Shown here: positions 5,522 through 9,858 of the stretch, piece by piece
Numbering within the stretch: position 1 is the stretch's first letter
Layout: each line of letters starts with the position of its first letter
Source of the DNA: Lentisphaerota bacterium
GTDB taxonomy: Bacteria > Verrucomicrobiota > Kiritimatiellia > RFP12 > UBA3636
Direction of reading: 5' to 3'
Assembly (NCBI GenBank): GCA_022837245.1
Contig: JALHHX010000080.1
Coordinates: 1-9,858 of the forward strand
Length of the DNA: 9,858 nucleotides
Program-made: the position numbers and the translations under genes
Notes under the pieces: model-generated
The model's input: the letters and a program-made list of their open reading frames with translations, nothing else
Database searches by the model: none
What the model was told of the DNA's origin: nothing

Positions 5522-6456
5522 TGAGCGGAACTCCGAAGTTCAAGCACCGTCTCGAATACCGGCTTGTACGCGCGCTAGGCTGGTTCCTGAACCTGTTCCC
5601 TTACCGTTGCGCACTCGCATTCGCACTCGTCATAGGGCGCGTCGTTTACGCGCTTTCGGTTGGCAGGCGGCGCGAGGCGCTGCGCCGCGTCAAACTCGTA
5701 TTCGGCGATTCGCTGACGGATAGAGAGGCCAGGGGTGTCTGCTGGATTTCCTTCCGCAACACGCTGTTCAGCGCCGTAGAGATGATGCGCATAAGCGATT
5801 TCACGCTCGACGACCTGCGCGTCATGCTGCCGGAACTCAACGAGTGCATTAAGCATCTGGAAAATTGCATTAAGAAAGCCGGCGGACGCGGCGTTGTGCT
5901 CGCCCTGCCACACATGGGCAACTGGGATCTGGCCGGCTCGGCCTGCGCCATCTCGGGCCTGCCCATTTTCAGCGTTGCCGCCAAGCAGCGCAACGAACTC
6001 ATGAACGGTCTCATGAACAAATGGCGCTCCGGACACGGCATGGACATTATCGAGCGCGGTGGAGGGACGCTTCGGCAGATCCTTGAGCGCATCAAAAACG
6101 GACAGGTCTTTGCTATATTGCCGGACACGCGCTCGTTCACCCCGGACCTGCTTGTGCCGTTCCTGGGCGGCGAGGCCAATCTGGCGCGGGGCATGGCGTG
6201 GTTCGCATACGCGGCGGAAGTGCCGGTCGTGCCGCTCGTAATGCGGCGCATAGGATGGACCCGCTTCAAAATCACTTTCCACGACCCTGTCTGGCCCGAT
6301 CACACCGGAGGCAAAGAGGGCAAAAGCGACGAACTGCGCCGCATCACGAAAAAGACAATCGGGATCATCGACGCTGCAATCCACGAAACGCCGGAGCAGT
6401 GGTTCTGGTACAATAAACGATGGGTGCTTGATCCCGTCGATTCCAAACGGGGTTGA
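5521..6456 (+). CDS. lpxL: Lysophospholipid/lipid A acyltransferase (LpxL/HtrB-like)
   Basis: Members of this family move a fatty acyl chain from acyl-ACP onto lipid A precursors at the inner face of the inner membrane. The protein is 311 residues, the usual size. Residues 16-46 form a hydrophobic N-terminal anchor. HMGNWD (131-136) is the HX4D/E catalytic motif, with His131 and Asp136. LPDTRSF (200-206) corresponds to the conserved DQR-type block, VPFLGGEA to the P-F-G block, VPVVPLVMRR (234-243) to the next strand, and PEQWFWYNKRW (291-301) to the C-terminal PEQW signature. The ATG overlaps the rsfS stop by one base (TGATG), so translation is probably coupled. The symbol marks the family; the exact acyl position and substrate cannot be told from sequence alone. 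A 5-bp hairpin GGGGT/ACCCC spans the stop codon. Confidence 0.9.
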   Translation: MSGTPKFKHRLEYRLVRALGWFLNLFPYRCALAFALVIGRVVYALSVGRRREALRRVKLVFGDSLTDREARGVCWISFRNTLFSAVEMMRISDFTLDDLRVMLPELNECIKHLENCIKKAGGRGVVLALPHMGNWDLAGSACAISGLPIFSVAAKQRNELMNGLMNKWRSGHGMDIIERGGGTLRQILERIKNGQVFAILPDTRSFTPDLLVPFLGGEANLARGMAWFAYAAEVPVVPLVMRRIGWTRFKITFHDPVWPDHTGGKEGKSDELRRITKKTIGIIDAAIHETPEQWFWYNKRWVLDPVDSKRG

Positions 6457-6489
6457 ACACCCCTGACGAATATTTAAAAGGGAGACGCA

Positions 6490-7884
6490 ATGGACTACAA
6501 AATCAAAGATATCACGCAGGCCGGCTGGGGCCGCGCCGAAATAGATATGGCCGAGAAGGAAATGCCTGGGCTTATGGCCACGCGCCGCAAATACGGCCCC
6601 GGAAAGCCGCTGAAAGGCGCGCGGATCACGGGCAGCCTGCACATGACTATTCAGACTGCAGTGCTCATCGAAACGCTCGAGGAGCTCGGTGCCGATGTCC
6701 GTTGGGCCTCGTGCAATATCTTCTCCACGCAGGACCACGCCGCCGCCGCGATCGCCGCCGGTGGCACGCCGGTGTTCGCATGGAAGGGAGAATCGCTGCG
6801 GGAATACTGGGACTGCACGCTGGCTGCGCTAACATGGCCAGGCACCGACGGCCCCGACCTGATAGTCGACGACGGCGGCGACGCCACCCTAATCGTGCAC
6901 CTCGGCGCACGGGCGGAGAAAAACCCTTCACTACTCGAAGGGCCTGTTGAAAGCGAGGAACAGGGAATACTACACGATGTAATCCGCGAGCGCATCAAGG
7001 AGCATCCAGGATTTTTCACAAAACTGATCAAGGGGCTCAAAGGCGTCTCGGAGGAGACCACCACGGGCGTGCGCCGGCTGTGCAAAATGGCAGAGAGGGG
7101 CGAGCTCATGATCCCCGCCATAAACGTCAACGACTCCGTCACTAAATCAAAGTTCGACAACATTTACGGCTGCCGTGAATCGCTGGTCGACGGCATCAAA
7201 CGCGCGACGGATGTCATGGTCGCTGGCAAGATCGCGTTCGTGTGCGGTTACGGAGACGTAGGCAAGGGCTGCGCGGAGATCCTCGCGAGCCACCGCGCGC
7301 AGGTGTGGGTTTCCGAAATCGACCCGATATGCGCCCTTCAGGCATGCATGGCGGGGTACAAAGTCACAACCGTGGAGGACGCACTGCCACACGCCAACAT
7401 ATACGTGACCACGACCGGCAACTGCGACATTATCACTGCCGAGCACATGTCGAAAATGCGCGATCAGTCAATAGTCTGCAACATCGGCCATTTTGATGAC
7501 GAAATCCAAGTCGCCAAGCTCAACGCCTGGCCAGGCATAAAGCACGTAAACATAAAGCCCCAACTCGATAAGTACATATTCCCCGATGGACACTGCATAT
7601 ACCTGCTCGCGGAGGGGCGCCTCGTCAACCTCGGCTGTGCCACCGGCCATCCGAGCTTCGTTATGTCGTGCTCTTTCACGAACCAGGTTCTAGCGCAGAT
7701 GGATTTGTGGAAGGGTGGGAAAAAGCCTGGCGTTTACTTGATCGAAAAGAAGCTCGACGAAGAAGTTGCCCGGCTGCATCTTGGCCAGCTCGGCGCCAAG
7801 CTGACCTCGCTTACGGACAAACAAGCGGACTACATCGGCGTCCCCAAAGACGGCCCATTCAAGAACGAAATGTACCGGTATTAG
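6490..7884 (+). CDS. ahcY: Adenosylhomocysteinase (S-adenosylhomocysteine hydrolase)
   Basis: This NAD-dependent enzyme splits S-adenosylhomocysteine to adenosine and homocysteine, removing the product inhibitor of methyltransferases. The protein is 464 residues, the longer bacterial form with an insert of about 40 residues near 144-186. Visible landmarks are GSLHMTIQTA (48-57, substrate His51), VDDGGD (126-131), SEETTTGV (187-194), NDSVTKSKFDN (214-224, Lys219 and Asp223), the NAD-binding GYGDVGKG (253-260), NIGHFDDEI (331-339), ATGHPSFVM (384-392), and the C-terminal Lys/Tyr segment PFKNEMYRY (456-464). A Cys (261) follows GKG where Ser is common. GGGAG lies 5 nt before the ATG. It begins 33 nt after the acyltransferase and probably shares its transcript. 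The gap is too short for an S-adenosylhomocysteine riboswitch. Confidence 0.97.
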   Translation: MDYKIKDITQAGWGRAEIDMAEKEMPGLMATRRKYGPGKPLKGARITGSLHMTIQTAVLIETLEELGADVRWASCNIFSTQDHAAAAIAAGGTPVFAWKGESLREYWDCTLAALTWPGTDGPDLIVDDGGDATLIVHLGARAEKNPSLLEGPVESEEQGILHDVIRERIKEHPGFFTKLIKGLKGVSEETTTGVRRLCKMAERGELMIPAINVNDSVTKSKFDNIYGCRESLVDGIKRATDVMVAGKIAFVCGYGDVGKGCAEILASHRAQVWVSEIDPICALQACMAGYKVTTVEDALPHANIYVTTTGNCDIITAEHMSKMRDQSIVCNIGHFDDEIQVAKLNAWPGIKHVNIKPQLDKYIFPDGHCIYLLAEGRLVNLGCATGHPSFVMSCSFTNQVLAQMDLWKGGKKPGVYLIEKKLDEEVARLHLGQLGAKLTSLTDKQADYIGVPKDGPFKNEMYRY

Positions 7885-7928
7885 GTGCTGGGTTTTAGCT
7901 TTTGCTATGGCCTAAAAACCCAACACCT
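7883..7928. terminator. Convergent hairpin between ahcY and ribF
   Basis: AGGTGCTGGGTTTTAGC (7883-7899) pairs with 7910-7928 (GCCTAAAAACCCAACACCT) with one mismatch or wobble and a one-base bulge, around a loop of about 10 nt. It overlaps the ahcY stop and the last codons of ribF. The two genes converge with only 10 nt between their stops, so the hairpin probably ends both transcripts. Neither side has a long T run, so efficiency is uncertain. Confidence 0.6.
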
Positions 7929-8866
7929 TCTCTCACGGCTTGCACATCGGCCTTCATCTGGCGTATCAGCTCGCCGGGCTTTTTGAATTTGACTTCGTCG
8001 CGCAGTTTGCGAATGAAGACCACGTCGAGAGCCTCGCCATGCAAATCACCGCGAAAATCCAGGATATGGACTTCGAGAAGGGCAACATCCGGACGGGCTT
8101 TTGGGAAAGTGGGTCTGAAGCCGTAGTTCGCCACGCCCTTCATCCAGCCGTCTTCTTTGTGGGACAGTCTGGACACTGCCACCTCATATACGCCGCCCAC
8201 TGGCGGCATGACCTCGGCGCGCGGCGTTATGTTAGCCGTGGCAAAGCCGAGTTTAGCCCCTTCTCCAGTTCCAATAGCGGTGCGCTCACGTATCATATGC
8301 GGGCGTCCCAGCATGGCAGCGGCGTCCTGGAGCTTTCCGGCGCATATCGCCTCTCGTATACGCGAGCTTGAAACGCGAGACCCGCCGTACATCACAATCG
8401 GAACCTCCACGACGGAAATATCTCCGCCGCTGAGCGTCTCTATATCGGCGAGCTTCCCGGCTCGATTGCCGCCGAAGCGCCAGTTGTCGCCCGAGGCGAC
8501 TGTGCACGTTCTTCCCCGCTCCATCCAGCCGCCCAGCAGCTTTTGCACAAATTGCGCTGGCGTGAGGGCTGCAGTCTCCGTCGTGAACGGGAGCAGCATG
8601 CAGCCGTCGAGGCCGGCGGCGGAGAGGAGCTCGAGGCGCAGGTCAAGTGAGGTAAGCAGCTTTGGTCTACGCTCCGGGGCGATTATAGCGAGAGGATGAG
8701 GTTCGAAAGTCAAAGCCCATGCCTCCCCGCCAATTGCCCGTGCGCGGTCGAGCGTGGCGGAAAGGATGCCGCGGTGGCCTAGATGCACGCCGTCGAAAAA
8801 GCCGGCGGCGAACGCGATGGAAGGGACATCTTCCGCTAGACCTTCAGATGTTTTGACGATCTTCAT
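7895..8866 (-). CDS. ribF: Bifunctional riboflavin kinase/FAD synthetase
   Basis: RibF phosphorylates riboflavin to FMN and adenylates FMN to FAD in the cytoplasm. The protein is 323 residues, normal for the family. The N-terminal nucleotidyltransferase half has FDGVHLGH (24-31, the HxGH site), LTFEPHPL (52-59), FVQKLL (106-111), GDNWRFGGNRAG (126-137) and SSSRIREAI (166-174). The C-terminal flavokinase half has GTGEGAKLGFATANI (199-213), GVANYGFRPTF (244-254) and LLEVHILDFRGDLHG (263-277), with the likely catalytic Glu265. The usual GFPTAN is GFATAN here, keeping Thr and Asn. The ATG at 8866 has GAGGG 7 nt upstream and lies 4 nt after the smpB stop; a longer frame from 8977 only overlaps smpB and is rejected. 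It is the last gene of the rpoZ-smpB-ribF operon. Confidence 0.95.
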   Translation of the reverse strand: MKIVKTSEGLAEDVPSIAFAAGFFDGVHLGHRGILSATLDRARAIGGEAWALTFEPHPLAIIAPERRPKLLTSLDLRLELLSAAGLDGCMLLPFTTETAALTPAQFVQKLLGGWMERGRTCTVASGDNWRFGGNRAGKLADIETLSGGDISVVEVPIVMYGGSRVSSSRIREAICAGKLQDAAAMLGRPHMIRERTAIGTGEGAKLGFATANITPRAEVMPPVGGVYEVAVSRLSHKEDGWMKGVANYGFRPTFPKARPDVALLEVHILDFRGDLHGEALDVVFIRKLRDEVKFKKPGELIRQMKADVQAVREGVGFLGHSKS

Positions 8867-8870
8867 AGGA

Positions 8871-9365
8871 TCACCCTCTGAAATGGCGGGACATCTCCCG
8901 GTCGGCGTCTCGCTCCGCATCGCGTCTGCGGAGCGCCTCGCGTTTGTCGGCCTGCGCCTTGCCTTTGCATACGCCAAGCTCCACCTTCACGCGTCCCTTG
9001 ACAAGGTAGAGGGCGAGCGGCACGAGAGTGTTGCCTTTTTGTTCCACGAACTCTCGCAGCCGCAGTATCTCCCTGCGGTGCAACAGTAATTTGCGCGAGC
9101 GTTGAGAATCGTGGTTGAATCGGTTGCCGAAATCGTACGGCGGGATAGTGACGTTGTGGAGATACGCCTCGTTGGTGCGTTTGTCGATCTGCGCATACGA
9201 GCCGCCCAGCCCCGCATGGCCCATGCGGATCACCTTGACCTCCGTCCCGCGCAGCTCCAGCCCGGCCTCGATTTTTTCCAGAACCGTGTAGTCGTGGAGG
9301 GCTTTGCGGTTGCGCGCCAAATACTGGCGCCCTCCCGGCGTGGACGACGCGGTCATTTTCGCCAC
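8871..9365 (-). CDS. smpB: SsrA (tmRNA)-binding protein SmpB
   Basis: SmpB binds tmRNA and guides it into stalled ribosomes for trans-translation. The protein is 164 residues, close to the usual 150-160. Family landmarks are ARNRKALHDY (17-26), AGLELRGTEVKVIRMG (34-49), IPPYDFGNRFNHD (74-86), RKLLLHRREI (91-100), GRVKVELGVCKGK (124-136) and a basic C-terminal tail KREALRRRDAER (141-152) that enters the mRNA channel. The start is probably GTG at 9365, with AGAGG 5 nt upstream overlapping the rpoZ stop. An ATG three codons later (9356) would be too far from that site. Eight nt separate it from rpoZ. The tmRNA gene itself is not in the window. Confidence 0.96.
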   Translation of the reverse strand: MAKMTASSTPGGRQYLARNRKALHDYTVLEKIEAGLELRGTEVKVIRMGHAGLGGSYAQIDKRTNEAYLHNVTIPPYDFGNRFNHDSQRSRKLLLHRREILRLREFVEQKGNTLVPLALYLVKGRVKVELGVCKGKAQADKREALRRRDAERDADREMSRHFRG

Positions 9366-9373
9366 GGCGGCCT

Positions 9374-9598
9374 CTATATGCCCTTTTCGCCGAACTTATC
9401 GAAGTCGTACTGGGCCAGCAGCTTGCCTTCCGCAATCTCGCGCAGCACGATGTCCAGGCGATCTTCGTCGTGCGATAGGGGTTTCACGAGCGGACGCATC
9501 CCCTCGTTAAGCTGCTTGAAGCGCATCGAAACCATGTTCACTAGCACCGGGATGCCGGGAACGCGCATTTTTGCCTGCTCAAGTAGTTCTACATTCAT
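9374..9598 (-). CDS. rpoZ: RNA polymerase omega subunit
   Basis: Omega is the small subunit that helps assemble and stabilise the beta' subunit of RNA polymerase. The protein has 74 residues, at the short end of the family. The core VPGIPVLVNMVSMRFKQLNE (13-32), followed by GMRPLV, matches the first conserved helix block. LDIVLREIAEGKL (48-60) matches the second (DIALxEIAEGKL). The ATG at 9598 has AGAGG 8 nt upstream. It is the first gene of rpoZ-smpB-ribF; its stop codon TAG overlaps the ribosome site of smpB, so translation is probably coupled. Confidence 0.88.
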   Translation of the reverse strand: MNVELLEQAKMRVPGIPVLVNMVSMRFKQLNEGMRPLVKPLSHDEDRLDIVLREIAEGKLLAQYDFDKFGEKGI

Positions 9599-9644
9599 TT
9601 CTTTAACCTCTGGATATTTGACCGCCTTTTTAAAAACGGCCGTG

Positions 9645-9674
9645 ATGTTACTATATTCCGCCCTTCCGCGTCAA
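9645..9674 (-). promoter_or_regulatory. Promoter for rpoZ-smpB-ribF
   Basis: On the minus strand TTGACG (plus coordinates 9669-9674, 5/6 match) is followed after 18 nt by TAACAT (9645-9650, 4/6). Transcription would start near 9638, giving a leader of about 40 nt. That leader contains TTTTTAAAAA flanked by GCC/GGC, a weak stem. Confidence 0.55.
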
Positions 9675-9692
9675 CCGAAGTTTTTGCTGGAC

Positions 9693-9722
9693 TGGACTTA
9701 CTTCGACAACGCATGGTATACT
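9693..9722 (+). promoter_or_regulatory. Divergent extended -10 promoter reading out of the window
   Basis: TGGTATACT (9714-9722) is a full TGn extended -10 with TATACT (5/6). TGGACT (9693-9698) is a 4/6 -35 at 18-nt spacing. Transcription would start near 9729 and run rightward. A 6-bp inverted repeat CGAAGT/ACTTCG (9677-9682, 9700-9705) overlaps the -35 region and could be an operator. The promoter is back to back with that of rpoZ. Confidence 0.5.
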
Positions 9723-9728
9723 CCGGAA

Positions 9729-9858
9729 GTTCTCACACAAAACAACACGGGGGGAAACCTACTTGAGAGTGGCGAGTTCTCGGGAAGTTCATAGGCGGTG
9801 CGCGAGCACATTCCACCCCACGCGGGCTGCCCTTTTCACATGAGCATTCCGCGTGGGG
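9729..9858 (+). ncRNA. Candidate structured RNA or leader, continuing past the window edge
   Basis: About 130 nt downstream of the extended -10 promoter has no credible coding frame or ribosome site but can form several helices on the plus strand. They are: 9762-9769 with 9777-9784 (8 bp including G-U pairs); GTGC(GCGA)GCAC at 9798-9809, a hairpin with a GNRA tetraloop only when read on this strand; GGAA 9783-9786 with TTCC 9811-9814; and the 10-bp stem 9816-9858. It matches no RNA family I can name: I looked for tmRNA, SRP, RNase P and 6S signatures. It may instead be the 5' leader of a gene to the right. Confidence 0.3.
9816..9858 (+). repeat. 10-bp GC-rich inverted repeat at the right edge
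   Basis: CCCCACGCGG (9816-9825) and CCGCGTGGGG (9849-9858) are perfect reverse complements around a 23-nt loop. The right arm ends at the last base, so a longer stem or a following T run cannot be seen. It could be a terminator, part of a structured RNA, or a protein site. Confidence 0.6.

Noticed and set aside
6457..6489. S-adenosylhomocysteine riboswitch before ahcY
   Set aside because: Only 33 nt separate ahcY from the upstream gene, too short for the aptamer, and the only fold seen is a 5-bp hairpin.
5575..6738. Open frame of 387 codons on the minus strand across the acyltransferase and ahcY start
   Set aside because: It runs antisense to two genes with clear family motifs and shows no domain of its own.
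8867..8977. Longer start for ribF
   Set aside because: The extension lies inside smpB in another frame, and the family begins near the ATG at 8866.
9102..9794. Open frame of 230 codons on the plus strand
   Set aside because: It is antisense to smpB and rpoZ, and its tail runs through two promoters.
9729..9858. tmRNA, 6S, SRP or RNase P RNA at the right edge
   Set aside because: None of the conserved sequence signatures I know for these RNAs is present, so it is listed only as an unnamed candidate.
1..9858. CRISPR array, insertion sequence, transfer RNA or phage module
   Set aside because: I found no regularly spaced repeats, transposase, tRNA fold or phage genes; the window looks like stable chromosome.

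Overview
The window is a GC-rich bacterial chromosome segment, high-50s percent GC by eye. It carries conserved core genes (rpoZ, smpB, ribF, rsfS, ahcY), a lipid A-type acyltransferase that implies a Gram-negative outer membrane, a uronate isomerase (uxaC) and an FAD_oxidored-family flavoprotein. UxaC, flavoproteins of this type and short exported basic proteins are common in the Lentisphaerae/Verrucomicrobia (PVC) side of the tree. That placement is an inference, not something the sequence proves.

Positions 1-3271 are all minus strand. From right to left they hold an FAD-dependent oxidoreductase, an overlapping small helix-turn-helix-like protein, a terminator hairpin, and an unnamed protein whose layout resembles the Whirly single-stranded nucleic-acid-binding fold. 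Last comes a secreted, lysine/proline-rich protein cut off by the window edge. A 12-bp inverted repeat could hide the ribosome binding site of that last gene.

Positions 3272-3501 are a divergent control region. A good minus-strand promoter for the flavoprotein lies under a concentric nested palindrome centred on base 3330, and a separate plus-strand promoter serves uxaC.

Positions 3502-7884 are plus strand: uxaC, rsfS (with a long basic repeat tail), an LpxL-type acyltransferase and ahcY, closely spaced and plausibly one transcript. A convergent hairpin at 7883-7928 separates ahcY from the minus-strand operon rpoZ-smpB-ribF (9598 down to 7895), which has its own promoter.

The right edge (9693-9858) has a divergent plus-strand extended -10 promoter. 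It is followed by a non-coding stretch with several helices, including a GNRA-loop hairpin and a 10-bp GC-rich inverted repeat that ends at the last base. This may be a structured RNA or a leader of a gene outside the window.

Most of the window is ordinary housekeeping. The observations I rate highest are the Whirly-like protein, the nested operator, the possible RNA at the right edge, the ribosome-site-masking repeat and the unusual RsfS tail.
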